The notes: a model not told the origin generated them from the sequence alone. A stretch of DNA of 64,000 bases from Pseudomonas mediterranea CFBP 5447 (GCF_000774145.1 NZ_KN322983.1:852847-916846), one strand, 5' to 3'. Positions 17,775-26,817 are shown, counted from the first letter of the stretch. Numbers and translations are program-made.

Positions 17775-18380
17775 ATGATCCTTCCCGAAATCCACGAATT
17801 CCTCGGCTGCCGCACCCCCGATGCCTGGGTCCAGGCCGCGTTGGCCGATCAGGAAACGTTGCTGATCGACCACAAGAACTGCGAGTTCAAGGCCGCCAGC
17901 ACTGCCCTGAGCCTGATCGCCAAGTACCATTCCCATGTCGATCTGATCAACATGATGTCGCGCCTGGCCCGGGAAGAGCTGGTGCACCACGAGCAAGTCA
18001 TGCGCCTGATGAAAAAGCGCAAGGTGGGCTTGCGCCAGCTCTCCGCCGGGCGTTATGCCTCGGGCCTGCGCAAGGTGGTGCGCAGCCACGAGCCGGTCAA
18101 GCTGGTGGATACCCTGGTGGTCGGTGCGTTCATCGAAGCCCGCAGTTGCGAGCGTTTCGAGGCACTGGTGCCGCATCTGGACGAAGAACTGGGCAAATTC
18201 TATTTCGGCCTGCTGAAAAGCGAGGCCCGGCATTTCCAGGGCTACCTGAAACTGGCCTACCAGTATGGTGATGCCAAGGACATCGCCCAGGTGATTGACA
18301 AGGTGCGTGAGGCCGAGCGGGACTTGATCGAGTCGCCGGATGTGGAATTTCGGTTTCACAGTGGGGTGCCGGCGCTTTAG
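17775..18380 (+). CDS. miaE: MiaE, tRNA-(ms2io6A) hydroxylase
   Basis: A 201-residue non-haem di-iron monooxygenase that hydroxylates 2-methylthio-N6-isopentenyl-adenosine at tRNA position 37. Carboxylate/histidine ligand motifs are visible: CEFKAAS, AREELVHHEQV, FIEARSCERF and SEARHFQGY, the ExxH pairs of a ferritin-like four-helix bundle. ATG 17775 (MILPEIHEFLGCRTPDAW) matches the family N-terminus. It is divergent from the Usp gene, with 160 bases between. Confidence 0.94.
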   Translation: MILPEIHEFLGCRTPDAWVQAALADQETLLIDHKNCEFKAASTALSLIAKYHSHVDLINMMSRLAREELVHHEQVMRLMKKRKVGLRQLSAGRYASGLRKVVRSHEPVKLVDTLVVGAFIEARSCERFEALVPHLDEELGKFYFGLLKSEARHFQGYLKLAYQYGDAKDIAQVIDKVREAERDLIESPDVEFRFHSGVPAL

Positions 18381-18402
18381 TCCTGCGTCGTTTGTACTGA
18401 CT

Positions 18403-18472
18403 CCATCGCGAGCAGGCTCGCTCCCACAGGGAAACGCATTCCTCCTGTGGGAAGCGAGCCTGCTCGCGATGG
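18403..18472. repeat. REP pair (family B)
   Basis: CCATCGCGAGCAGGCTCGCT and its inverse flank a 14-base loop in the gap between miaE and the GFA gene, which converge here. Confidence 0.92.
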
Positions 18473-18477
18473 GGGCG

Positions 18478-18966
18478 TTAAGCCGTCAACCCCAGGCGTT
18501 CATGCCACTGCGCAATGGACTCCTCGGGATAAACCTCGAACCGCTGGTCGCCCGGCTGCGCTTCGACTTCCACCCAAGGGGCCTTGGAGCCGAGCATCAG
18601 GTGGGTATGCTCCGGCGGAACCGGCAGTGGTGTGTCGATGGCCGAGGCGAAAGGGTGGATCAATTCCGGCCATTCAGGGCTGAACAACCACAATCCCGAG
18701 CCGCAAAGAGAGCAGAAATGCCGTTCGGCACTGCTGCGGTGGGCGCGTTTATCGCCTTCGTTCTTGAGTCGCGCATGGTAGATCGAGATGTGCCGGCGAC
18801 CCCGAACCTTGAGGCTGCGGGCATCGCCGCCCAGGTTGATCGCAAAACCGCCGCCGCCCTGGGTCTTGCGACAGATCGAGCAGTAGCAGCGTTGATAAGG
18901 GTAGGGGTGGGCACAGGTCAGGCTGAATGACACCTCGCCGCAATGGCAGGAACCTTCGAGCTGCAT
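18478..18966 (-). CDS. GFA/CENP-V fold zinc protein
   Basis: A 162-residue protein of the glutathione-dependent formaldehyde-activating enzyme (GFA) family. Zinc-binding cysteines are clear: SCHCGEVSF near residue 6, CYCSICRK near 28 and FCSLCGSGLW near 85. The family binds glutathione adducts in some members, but most paralogues have no proven activity, so no substrate is assigned. It stands alone between repeats and converges with miaE. Confidence 0.88.
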   Translation of the reverse strand: MQLEGSCHCGEVSFSLTCAHPYPYQRCYCSICRKTQGGGGFAINLGGDARSLKVRGRRHISIYHARLKNEGDKRAHRSSAERHFCSLCGSGLWLFSPEWPELIHPFASAIDTPLPVPPEHTHLMLGSKAPWVEVEAQPGDQRFEVYPEESIAQWHERLGLTA

Positions 18967-19035
18967 GGGAGCCTCCGATGGAATTGGAATGATCCTGGAC
19001 AGCGTAGACGGTCAGCGTTTCGACAGGCCTGGCGC

Positions 19036-19101
19036 CTTCGCGAGCAGGCTCGCTCCCACATTGAAATGCGTTCCCCTGTGGGAGCGAGCCTGCTCACGAT
19101 G
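19036..19101. repeat. REP pair (family B) downstream of alkA
   Basis: Inverted copies of the CGCGAGCAGGCTCGCTCCCA arm lie between alkA and the GFA gene. The second copy has one changed base (CTCACGATG). Confidence 0.88.
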
Positions 19102-19106
19102 AACGA

Positions 19107-19739
19107 TCACGCGGTCCCCCGGGCAGGCACCGGCACTCGCCACAGGTACCATGCCGCCACCGTCCGATAGGGGCTCCAGGCCAGGCCGATGTCGATCATC
19201 TGCTTGCGAGCGGGCTGTCGTTCGAGGCCCTTCAAGCGCCGATAACCTTCGCGCACGCCGAAGTCGTCCACCGGCAGGATGTCCGGTCGCTCCAGGCTGT
19301 AGATCAGCAACATCTCCACGGTCCAGCGACCGACGCCGCGAAGGGTGACCAGGCGCTCGATCAAGGCTTCGTCGTCCATGGCCAGCGCTGTCGGGTAGTC
19401 CGGCACCACGCCGTCCAGGGCCGCCTGGGCGATGCCCTGGATGGTTGCGATCTTGCTGGCGGAGAAACCGCAGCCGCGCAACTGCTCGAAGTCGGTCGCC
19501 AGAATCTGCTCCGGCCTGGGAAACGGCTGCGTCGGGAATAACGCCAACAACCGACCAAAGATCGCATCGCCGGCCTTGGCATGCAGCTGCTGGTAGGCAA
19601 TGGCCCGCACCAGGACTTCGTAGGGATCGCGGGCTGGCCTGGGTTGCAGCAGGCAGGGACCGGTCGTTTCGACATGGCGCCGCCACTCTTCATCGAGGCT
19701 GGCAAGAAAGACGCTGGCATCGTGGTACGGCACGGGCAT
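19107..19739 (-). CDS. alkA: DNA-3-methyladenine glycosylase II (AlkA-type)
   Basis: A 210-residue HhH-GPD base-excision glycosylase that removes alkylated bases. The helix-hairpin-helix LVTLRGVGRWTVEMLLI is followed by the catalytic Asp in DILPVDDFGVREG; no Lys precedes it, so it is a monofunctional glycosylase. It is shorter than E. coli AlkA (282) and lacks the N-terminal TBP-like domain. The start at 19739 (MPVPYHDASVFLASLD) follows family members. It sits 22 bases downstream of ada, so it is probably part of the adaptive response operon. Confidence 0.9.
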   Translation of the reverse strand: MPVPYHDASVFLASLDEEWRRHVETTGPCLLQPRPARDPYEVLVRAIAYQQLHAKAGDAIFGRLLALFPTQPFPRPEQILATDFEQLRGCGFSASKIATIQGIAQAALDGVVPDYPTALAMDDEALIERLVTLRGVGRWTVEMLLIYSLERPDILPVDDFGVREGYRRLKGLERQPARKQMIDIGLAWSPYRTVAAWYLWRVPVPARGTA

Positions 19740-19761
19740 CGGAGCTGTGTCCTCGGGTTGA

Positions 19762-20856
19762 TCAGAACGCCAGGGGCAGGGAAACCTGCACGGCGGCTTT
19801 TTCCAGTCGCAGCAAGAAGGCCTTGCGCGGTTGTCCGCCACCATAGCCGGTCAAGGAGCCGTCCGCACCGATCACCCGATGGCACGGTACAACGATGGCC
19901 AGGCGATTCTGCCCATTGGCCAGCCCCACGGCACGGCTGGCGCCAGGGCTGCCGAGGAGGGCGGCGATGGCGCCGTAGCTGCGAGTCTCGCCATAAGGGA
20001 TCTTTTGCAGTTCGGCCCAGACCCGGACGGCGAATGCACTGCCCGGCATGTGCAATGGGACGTTGAAAGTCGTGAGGTTGCCGGCGAAATAATCCGCCAG
20101 TTCGGTTTCGATCTGCTGCAAGTGCGCGTTGTGCCCCGGCGCGACGGTGTAGCCGTAGCGCTGTTGCAGCTCCTCGATTTCCCGGGTCAGGGCCGGGCGG
20201 TCGAGAAACTCCAGCAGGACCAGCCCGCGTCGTTCGGCCATGGCCAGCATCGGTCCCAATGGCGTGGTCAGCCGCGTGAACAGCAGGGGCTCGCTGTGGG
20301 CTGCGCGGCCCGGCGTGAAGTGGAAAGACTTCACGAACGCGTCACGAAACCCGCTAAGGGACTCGTAGCCCGAATCGAACGCCGCGTTGTCGATGGAGTT
20401 GCCCTCCTTGATGCCACCCAGGGCGATGCCCAGGCGCCGGGTGCGCAGGTAGGCGTGAAAGGTCATGCCGAAATGCTGCTTGAACCAGCGTCGCAGCTTC
20501 AAGGGCTCGATGCCTTGTTCCAACAGCAGGGCGTCCGTCCAGCGCAGATCGGGTTCGGCGTCCACCGCCTTGAGCAGCGCCTGGATCCAGTCCGGTGCGA
20601 TGGCGGCAGCGTCCAGGGGTTTGCAGCGCAGGCAGGCGCGGTAGCCGGCCGACATGGCTTCGTCGGCATGGGCGAAAAACTCTACGTTCTCCGGTTTGGG
20701 TTTGCGCGCCGTGCAGGCAGGGCGACAGAAAATGCCGGTGGTCTTGACCGCAGTGAAGAACACCCCCTCATAGGCGGTGTCTCGTTCGAGCATGGCGCGG
20801 ACCATCTCGGCGTGGGGCGGGAGCAGTGAGTCTTGTCTGTTCATGGGGCTGAGCAT
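19762..20856 (-). CDS. ada: Ada, methyl-DNA methyltransferase and transcription activator
   Basis: A 364-residue three-part protein. The N-terminal zinc domain has four Cys (FCRPAC and CLRCKP); its first Cys accepts methyl from phosphotriesters and switches on the regulator. A central AraC-type HTH (about 90-180) is followed by a C-terminal O6-methylguanine methyltransferase with the active site VPCHRVIG. All key residues are intact. ATG 20856 has a modest GGA site; ATG 20844 is an alternative. It leads the ada-alkA unit and should activate it after alkylation. Confidence 0.95.
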   Translation of the reverse strand: MLSPMNRQDSLLPPHAEMVRAMLERDTAYEGVFFTAVKTTGIFCRPACTARKPKPENVEFFAHADEAMSAGYRACLRCKPLDAAAIAPDWIQALLKAVDAEPDLRWTDALLLEQGIEPLKLRRWFKQHFGMTFHAYLRTRRLGIALGGIKEGNSIDNAAFDSGYESLSGFRDAFVKSFHFTPGRAAHSEPLLFTRLTTPLGPMLAMAERRGLVLLEFLDRPALTREIEELQQRYGYTVAPGHNAHLQQIETELADYFAGNLTTFNVPLHMPGSAFAVRVWAELQKIPYGETRSYGAIAALLGSPGASRAVGLANGQNRLAIVVPCHRVIGADGSLTGYGGGQPRKAFLLRLEKAAVQVSLPLAF

Positions 20857-20889
20857 AGAACTGCGTCCGGTACAGCTCCACCGAAAAAT

Positions 20890-20909
20890 CGACAGTGAAT
20901 TTTCTGTCG
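20890..20909. promoter_or_regulatory. Dyad upstream of ada
   Basis: CGACAGTGAATTTTCTGTCG is a perfect 6-bp inverted repeat with an 8-base AT-rich spacer, 34 bases before the ada start in the divergent gap. It could be an operator for ada. It does not resemble the E. coli Ada box, so the role is open. Confidence 0.3.
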
Positions 20910-20947
20910 TTGGGTCCTGTCGTTGGTCGGGAGGTCGCGAACAAAAA

Positions 20948-20974
20948 TTGAACCTTTTGGTCTTAGAGGTTCAA
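20948..20974. promoter_or_regulatory. Inverted repeat upstream of glycine-rich gene
   Basis: TTGAACC (20948-20954) and GGTTCAA (20968-20974) are a perfect 7-bp inverted repeat with a 13-base spacer, 27 bases before the glycine-rich protein start. It could be an operator or a leader hairpin. No matching -10 was found at the right distance from TTGAAC. Confidence 0.3.
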
Positions 20975-21001
20975 CCGTTGATTTTGTCTTTCGGAGACAA
21001 C

Positions 21002-21466
21002 ATGTCCAAACATAAGAAGTCGTTAATCGCCGCCGCAGTCTGCACCCTGATGCTCGGTGCTTCTGCCTTGCTGCCAGCGGATCTGTCGCCCATTGGCGCG
21101 AGCTACGCCGCAGCGGGTGGCAATGGTGGCGGTCATGGCGGTGGCAACGGAGGCGGCAGCGGCGGTGGCAATGGTGGTGGCAAGGGCAGCGGCAAATCCA
21201 GCGATTCCAGTGGTCACGGCAAAGGCCTGAGCAGCGACCACACCGGCACCGCCACGCGCACCCGCGATCATGGCGTCAGCGGCAAGCACACCGGGACCAC
21301 TCGCACTGATCGTGCGAGCCATGCGTCGGTCACGTCGAGCATTGCCAACGACCGCGACACCCGCGGCTTGACCAAGGCTTCGGCGATCTCCGATGCCACG
21401 CCCGGTACCCACAACACCAAGGGACTGACCAACGCGACCAGCTCTTCGATCAAGAACGACCGCTGA
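21002..21466 (+). CDS. Secreted glycine-rich low-complexity protein, function unknown
   Basis: A 154-residue protein with a Sec signal peptide (KKSLIAAAVCTLMLGASALL, probable cleavage near SYAAA), then a Gly/Asn/His/Ser tract built of GGG[H/N/S/K] units (about 38-65). The Ser/Thr-rich tail repeats a short unit (TRGLTKASAIS, TKGLTNATSSS). ATG 21002 follows GGAG at good spacing, and a strong terminator follows the stop, so it is a real monocistronic gene. I do not recognise the family. Low complexity suggests a surface or matrix protein. Confidence 0.8.
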   Translation: MSKHKKSLIAAAVCTLMLGASALLPADLSPIGASYAAAGGNGGGHGGGNGGGSGGGNGGGKGSGKSSDSSGHGKGLSSDHTGTATRTRDHGVSGKHTGTTRTDRASHASVTSSIANDRDTRGLTKASAISDATPGTHNTKGLTNATSSSIKNDR

Positions 21467-21473
21467 TCGCCTG

Positions 21474-21516
21474 AAAAAAACCGCGGCGCCTCTATCGAGG
21501 TGTCGCGGTTTTTTTT
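21474..21516. terminator. Bidirectional terminator
   Basis: A 12-bp stem (CCGCGGCGCCTC with GAGGTGTCGCGG, two G-U pairs) has T8 on the right and A7 on the left. It ends the glycine-rich gene rightwards and can end trkH leftwards. Confidence 0.9.
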
Positions 21517-21545
21517 GCCTTGTACTGTGCAAAAGGGCGAAGGAT

Positions 21546-23000
21546 TCAGTACTTCCAGAACACCGGGGTAAACAATACCAGGACGGTCAGGATCTCCAGG
21601 CGACCCAGCAACATGCCAACGGTCAGCAGCCATTTCGCGGCATCCGGCAAGGTCGAGAAGTTACCCGCTGGTCCGATGATCGATCCCAGCCCCGGTCCCA
21701 CGTTGCACACGGCGGTGGCCGCGCCGGTCAAGGCGGTTGTCCAGTCCAGGCCGATCAGTGCCAGACCCAGGGCGATAGCGCCGATGGTGATGGTGAAGAA
21801 AAATGAAAATGTCAGCAGCGAGCGAACGATTTCTTCATCGATGGGATGGTTGTTGTATTTCTTCTGAATCACTGCCCGCGGATGGATCAATTGTTTCAAG
21901 CTGCCCATCAGCAAGGCTCGGGCCACCTGAAAGCGGAAGATTTTCAGGCCGCCTGCGGTCGAGCCGGAACAACCGCCGACGAACGTCAGGTAGAAGAACA
22001 ACAACAAGGCAAAACTGCCCCACAGGGTGTAGTCACCCAGCGCAACGCCGGTGGTGGTGACCACGGAAGTCACGTTGACGGCCACGATACGAACCGAGTC
22101 CCACCATGTGTAGTCGCTATTCAGGCTCAGCCAGGTTCCGACCACGAGCCAGGTGACGATCAGGAAGCCGATAAACCCTTTGACTTGCTGGTCCTTGAAC
22201 AACGCTCGCCGATTGCCGCGCAAGGTGGCTACATACAAGGTGAATGGCAGCGAACCGGCCATCATGACAACGACCGATACCCAATGAATGGCCGGTTGAG
22301 GCCAGTGTCCCAGGGAGGCGTCCGACGTGGAAAAGCCGCCCGTGGAGATCAGGGACATCCCATGATTGATCGCTTCGAAAGGCGTCATGCCTGCCAGCCA
22401 CAAGGCCAGGGCTGCCAGAGCGGTCAATCCTATATAGATCCACAGAATGTAGTTCGCCGCGACATGGGAGCGTGGAGTGACTTTTTCCGACCAGTCCGAT
22501 GACTCGGTCTGGAACAGTCGCATGCCGCCGACCCGCAGCAGCGGCAGGACCGCCACCGCCATGCCGATAAAGCCTATCCCGCCAAGCCAGTGCAGCATCG
22601 AGCGCCAGATCAGCAGGCCGGGGGATGCGTTGTCCAGTCCGGTCAAGACGGTCGAGCCGGTGGTGGTGATGCCTGACATCGTCTCGAAAAAGGCGTCGGT
22701 GTAGCTGATGTGCTGGATGAGCACCAGCGGCAGCGCGGAGAACCCGCAGACAACAATCCAACTGGCGGTCGTCAACAGGTACATGTCCCGAGGGCGCATC
22801 TGCGTCTGTGCGGGCCGTCCGCGGGCCACCAGCGCGATGCCACAGGTGAAGGTGATCAGGCTCGACCATAAAAACGCCGAGAGGTCATCGTTTCGCCCAT
22901 AGATCATCAGGGTGATGAGTGGAATAACCATGCTTGCGGCCAGCGTGATCAGGAAAATACCGAGAATGAAGCCGATGAATCGCACTACCGCAAAGGACAT
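21546..23000 (-). CDS. trkH: TrkH potassium uptake channel subunit
   Basis: A 484-residue inner-membrane protein with four M1-P-M2 repeats. Selectivity-filter segments are visible: TTTGSTVLTG, STGGFSTSD, TTTGVALGD and CNVGPGLGS. It forms the K+ pore of the Trk system and normally works with cytoplasmic TrkA, which is not in this window. It is alone, with a shared terminator at the 3-prime end, and diverges from the LysE exporter. Confidence 0.95.
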   Translation of the reverse strand: MSFAVVRFIGFILGIFLITLAASMVIPLITLMIYGRNDDLSAFLWSSLITFTCGIALVARGRPAQTQMRPRDMYLLTTASWIVVCGFSALPLVLIQHISYTDAFFETMSGITTTGSTVLTGLDNASPGLLIWRSMLHWLGGIGFIGMAVAVLPLLRVGGMRLFQTESSDWSEKVTPRSHVAANYILWIYIGLTALAALALWLAGMTPFEAINHGMSLISTGGFSTSDASLGHWPQPAIHWVSVVVMMAGSLPFTLYVATLRGNRRALFKDQQVKGFIGFLIVTWLVVGTWLSLNSDYTWWDSVRIVAVNVTSVVTTTGVALGDYTLWGSFALLLFFYLTFVGGCSGSTAGGLKIFRFQVARALLMGSLKQLIHPRAVIQKKYNNHPIDEEIVRSLLTFSFFFTITIGAIALGLALIGLDWTTALTGAATAVCNVGPGLGSIIGPAGNFSTLPDAAKWLLTVGMLLGRLEILTVLVLFTPVFWKY

Positions 23001-23178
23001 AGGGCACGCCTGGTTGAGTAAGCCGCACAGTATCGGCTCCGCTGGCCGGATACTGCATAAAGTTTACGTAAAAATCACTACGGTACAGCGTGGTTGCGAT
23101 GGGGCAGTTTTATTCAATACCCACGGCTTTCGCAGACTTACTGTGTGCGCTACCTCACCAACATGAAGAAGGTATGCG

Positions 23179-23766
23179 ATGACTCTGTTTTTCTCCATGG
23201 CGGCATTTGCCCTGGTCGCCTCCATCACGCCGGGTCCTGTGAATATCGTGGCTCTCAGTTCTGGGGCCCGGTACGGCTTTCGTGCGACGTTGCGCCATGT
23301 GGCCGGCGCCACCCTGGGGTTCGTCCTGTTGCTGGTGCTGATGGGGCTGGGGTTGCATGAAGTGCTACAGCGCTGGCCCGGTCTTGCGCGAGTGGTGCAA
23401 TGGGGCGGCGTGGCGTTCCTGGTGTTCATGGCCTGGAAGTTGGCTATGGATAATGGTCACCTGGGCGCCAATGACGAGGGGCGGGCACCGTCAATGTTCT
23501 ATGGAGCACTGATGCAATGGCTCAACCCCAAGGCCTGGTTGGCCTGTGTCGCGGGAATGGGCGCTTTCGTGGCCGATGGCGAGGCCAGGCTGGTCTGGCA
23601 ATTTGCGGCCATCTACCTGGTGATTTGCTACGTCTCGGTGGGCTGCTGGGCATATGCCGGCAGTTTCCTGCGCAGTTGGCTGGGCAATCCGGCGACCATG
23701 CGGCTGTTCAATCGGGCGATGGCGGTGTTGCTGGTGGCGAGTGCGGTGTATTTGTTGTTGCCTTGA
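23179..23766 (+). CDS. LysE/RhtB-family exporter
   Basis: A 195-residue membrane protein with about six hydrophobic segments. The N-terminal ASITPGPVNIVALSSGARYG is the LysE family signature, and QWLNPKAW is the conserved central motif. It probably exports an amino acid or derivative. AAGG precedes the ATG. It converges with an AraC-type regulator 24 bases downstream, a pairing often seen for this family. Confidence 0.9.
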   Translation: MTLFFSMAAFALVASITPGPVNIVALSSGARYGFRATLRHVAGATLGFVLLLVLMGLGLHEVLQRWPGLARVVQWGGVAFLVFMAWKLAMDNGHLGANDEGRAPSMFYGALMQWLNPKAWLACVAGMGAFVADGEARLVWQFAAIYLVICYVSVGCWAYAGSFLRSWLGNPATMRLFNRAMAVLLVASAVYLLLP

Positions 23767-23790
23767 GCTGTCTCGGGGGGCTGCCGCAGG

Positions 23791-24615
23791 TCACCCGCGA
23801 TACTGCCCCGGCGTAGCCGCCAGGTGCTGCTTGAAGGCGCGTTGGAAATGCGCCTGGTCGGCAAATCCGCTGTCCAGCGCGACATCGGCGATCAGCTTGC
23901 CTTCGCGCAATTGCCGGCGGGCGAACTGGATACGGCGATTGACCAGGAAGGCATGGGGCGTCATACCGTAATGGCGCTTGAAAGCCCGGCTCAGGTACGA
24001 CGGTGACAGCTCTGCGGCGGCGCAGATGTCTTCGAGCGTCAAGGCTTCGGTGCAATGGTCATGGATGAACTGTGCCGCCCGCATCAACCCCGGATGGCTG
24101 CCCCGGTCCGGACGCCCCGCGGGATTGAGACGCTGTTGCAGATCGATGAAAAACGCCTCGGCGGCGGCCTGTTTGGACGAGGGGGCGAGCCGTTCATCCA
24201 CCAAGTGCCCATACAACCCTTGCAGTGCGGCAAACAGCTCGGCATCGCGGCTGTGGGTGGTGGTAAAGCCCTGGAACTCCAGTTGCTCGTCAAAGCCGAT
24301 TCGTCGCTGCAGGTCCCTCAGCCACAGGGTGTCGACGTAGAGCATCACGTATGACCATGGCTGGTCGTCAATCGGGTTGCAGGCGTGGACGTCACCGGGG
24401 TTCATCAGCACCACGGTGCCGCTTTCGATCTTGAAGTTCGACTGCCCATGCACGTAGGTGCTGCATCCGGCGGTGATTGCCCCGATGGAGAAATGGTCGT
24501 GGGAATGCCGTGAGTAACAGACCTTGCGCCCATCCGCGATGCCCCGGGCTTCGATGAACGGCAGGGCCGGGTCGCGCCAGAAACGAGGGGCGGAGTCGTG
24601 GGGAAGGGACTTCAT
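23791..24615 (-). CDS. AraC-family transcription regulator
   Basis: A 274-residue regulator. An N-terminal cupin-like sensor domain (HSHDHFSIGAITAG, GTVVLMNPGDVHACNP about 35-85) precedes two C-terminal HTH motifs (LTLEDICAAAELSPSYLSRA and IADVALDSGFADQAHFQRA). It is the likely regulator of the convergent LysE-type exporter. The effector is unknown. Confidence 0.92.
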   Translation of the reverse strand: MKSLPHDSAPRFWRDPALPFIEARGIADGRKVCYSRHSHDHFSIGAITAGCSTYVHGQSNFKIESGTVVLMNPGDVHACNPIDDQPWSYVMLYVDTLWLRDLQRRIGFDEQLEFQGFTTTHSRDAELFAALQGLYGHLVDERLAPSSKQAAAEAFFIDLQQRLNPAGRPDRGSHPGLMRAAQFIHDHCTEALTLEDICAAAELSPSYLSRAFKRHYGMTPHAFLVNRRIQFARRQLREGKLIADVALDSGFADQAHFQRAFKQHLAATPGQYRG

Positions 24616-24762
24616 CGGTCAACGCCTCTTATTGAACCAGTTTCGTAGTGTATAAGCCCTCGTCGGCAAATGCCCGTCCGATTCGGTCACGCGATCTCGT
24701 CGGCAGTGGAAGCGGAGCAGGGCTGGGCTAGACTGGAACCATTGCCCACAACGGAGCGACCG

Positions 24763-25725
24763 ATGCTCGAACCCGGTAAACCTGACGACGAAGCGGTCCG
24801 TCTCAAGACCTTGCAATCGTTGAAACTGCTCGATACCGCACCCGAAGAGCGATTCGACCGATTGACCCGCCTCGCTCGACGGCTGTTCGATGTGCCTTTC
24901 GCGCTGGTCTCCCTGGTGGATGCCAACCGGCAATGGTTCAAATCCAATGGCGGCATGAGCGTCAGTGAAACCCCGCGGGCGGTTTCCTTCTGTGGGCATG
25001 CGATCCTGCAGGATCAGATCATGGAGGTTTGCGACGCAGAGCAGGACGAACGCTTTCGAGACAATCCAATGGTCACGGGGGATCCCGGCATTCGCTTCTA
25101 CGCGGGGCAGCCGCTGAGGTTGGAGGGTGGCAGCAAGTTGGGGACGCTGTGCCTGATCGACACCCGTCCGCGCAGGCTCGATGACGAAGAGCGCGAGCTG
25201 CTGCGCGACCTGGCGCGCATGGCCGAGCAGGAAATGGTCGCCGTGCAGATGGCGAGCATGGATGAACTGACGTTGCTGTCCAATCGGCGCGGTTTCAGGA
25301 CGCTGGCCCAACATGCGCTGAACGTGTGTGAGCGACTGTCGCGACCGGCGACGCTGTTATACTTCGACCTCAACGATTTCAAACCCATCAACGACCGCTT
25401 CGGACATGCCGAGGGCGATAGCGCGCTGAAAACCTTCGCCGACGTGCTGCGCATCGCCTTTCGCGAAAGCGACGTGATCGGCCGTCTGGGCGGTGACGAA
25501 TTCGTCGCCTTGCTGACCGGCTCTTCCCACGTCGAGATCTCGGCGATCATGGCGCGACTCCGGGAAGTCCTCGATGAACGCAATGCGATGCTGCAGCGCG
25601 GTTATGACATTCGCTTCAGCGTCGGGCAGGTCGAGTACGGGCCACAACACCACGAATCGATCGACAGCTTGCTGGCTGACGCGGACGCAGCCATGTATGC
25701 CCAGAAACAGGGCAAACGGTGCTGA
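24763..25725 (+). CDS. GAF-GGDEF diguanylate cyclase
   Basis: A 320-residue cytoplasmic protein. A GAF sensor (about 20-155: FALVSLVDANRQWFKS, FCGHAILQ) precedes a GGDEF domain with the intact active site GRLGGDEF. RESD sits five residues before GGDEF, matching an inhibitory I-site for c-di-GMP feedback. It should make c-di-GMP. ATG 24763 follows GGAG; an upstream frame to 24670 is not supported. It is monocistronic, convergent with fabI, with a shared terminator. Confidence 0.93.
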   Translation: MLEPGKPDDEAVRLKTLQSLKLLDTAPEERFDRLTRLARRLFDVPFALVSLVDANRQWFKSNGGMSVSETPRAVSFCGHAILQDQIMEVCDAEQDERFRDNPMVTGDPGIRFYAGQPLRLEGGSKLGTLCLIDTRPRRLDDEERELLRDLARMAEQEMVAVQMASMDELTLLSNRRGFRTLAQHALNVCERLSRPATLLYFDLNDFKPINDRFGHAEGDSALKTFADVLRIAFRESDVIGRLGGDEFVALLTGSSHVEISAIMARLREVLDERNAMLQRGYDIRFSVGQVEYGPQHHESIDSLLADADAAMYAQKQGKRC

Positions 25726-25755
25726 AGCCCTCCATCATCTACAACTGACCCACCG

Positions 25756-25917
25756 CCATCGCGAGCAGGCTCGCTCCCACAGGGGATTGGCGATGGATGG
25801 AGATTTTGCGGCCAGCCCCGGAACCCCTGTGGGAGCGAGCCTGCTCGCGATAGCGGTGGCCCAGCCAATACTGATGCGACTAACAGATAGCCATCGCGAG
25901 CAAGCTCGCTCTCACAA
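25756..25917. repeat. Three family B REP copies
   Basis: An inverted pair (25756-25857) plus a third, more diverged copy (25891-25917), between the diguanylate cyclase gene and fabI. Confidence 0.9.
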
Positions 25918-25948
25918 GGGGAGTGGGGGGGCTGGGGAATCGGGAATG

Positions 25949-25988
25949 AAAAACGCCGCTCGTCCCTTCCAGGACGAGCGGCGTTTTT
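25949..25988. terminator. Bidirectional terminator between cyclase and fabI
   Basis: A 13-bp GC stem (ACGCCGCTCGTCC with GGACGAGCGGCGT) flanked by A and T runs. It lies 16 bases after the fabI stop on the minus strand and can also stop the rightward cyclase transcript. Confidence 0.9.
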
Positions 25989-26003
25989 CATGCGCGGCGA
26001 AGA

Positions 26004-26798
26004 TTACTCTTCGATGTTGCCCATGGCGGTGGTGTTGAAGCCGCCGTCCACGTACATGATTTCACCGCTGATGCCCGAGGCCAGGTCGGAGCAGAGGAAG
26101 GCGCCGGCGTTGCCGACTTCTTCGATGGTGACGTTGCGACGCAGCGGGGTTTGCGCTTCGTTGGCGGCCAGCATCTTGCGGAAGTTCTTGATGCCGGAAG
26201 CGGCGAGGGTGCGGATCGGACCTGCCGAGACGCAGTTGACGCGGGTGCCGTCCGGACCCAGGGAACCGGCCAGGTAGCGCACGCCGGCTTCCAGGGAGGC
26301 CTTGGCCATGCCCATGACGTTGTAGTTCGGCATGGTGCGCTCGGCACCCAGGTACGACAGGGTCAGCAGGCTGCCGTTGCGGCCCTTCATCATTTCGCGG
26401 CCGGCCTTGGCCAGGGCGACGAAGCTGTAGGCGCTGATGTCGTGAGCGATGCGGAAGCCTTCGCGGGTGGTGGCTTCGGTGAAGTCGCCGTCCAGCTGGT
26501 CGCCCGGGGCGAAGCCCACGGAGTGCACGATGCAGTCCAGGCCGTCCCACTTCTTGCTCAGTTCTTCGAAGACCTTGGCGATTTCTTCATCGCTGGCCAC
26601 GTCGCACGGGAAGCACAGCTCAGGGCTCGAACCCCAGCCTTGGGCGAACTCTTCGACACGACCCTTGAGTTTGTCGTTCTGATAAGTGAAGGCAAGTTCA
26701 GCGCCCTCGCGATGCATGGCGGCGGCGATGCCGGATGCGATGGACAGCTTGCTGGCGACACCGACGATCAGTACGCGCTTACCGGCGAGAAAACCCAT
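26004..26798 (-). CDS. fabI: Enoyl-[ACP] reductase FabI
   Basis: A 264-residue NADH-dependent enoyl-ACP reductase for the last step of fatty acid elongation. The N-terminal nucleotide motif [13 protein letters not shown] and the catalytic Tyr-x6-Lys (YNVMGMAK) are intact; [10 protein letters not shown] is near the C-terminus. ATG 26798 follows AGGAG; the longer frame to 26930 overlaps nppD. It is 19 bases downstream of nppD and so is probably the last gene of the npp operon, before the terminator. This order matches PA1806-PA1811. Confidence 0.97.
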   Translation of the reverse strand: MGFLAGKRVLIVGVASKLSIASGIAAAMHREGAELAFTYQNDKLKGRVEEFAQGWGSSPELCFPCDVASDEEIAKVFEELSKKWDGLDCIVHSVGFAPGDQLDGDFTEATTREGFRIAHDISAYSFVALAKAGREMMKGRNGSLLTLSYLGAERTMPNYNVMGMAKASLEAGVRYLAGSLGPDGTRVNCVSAGPIRTLAASGIKNFRKMLAANEAQTPLRRNVTIEEVGNAGAFLCSDLASGISGEIMYVDGGFNTTAMGNIEE

Positions 26799-26817
26799 GT
26801 GTTGCTCCTCTTTCAGG

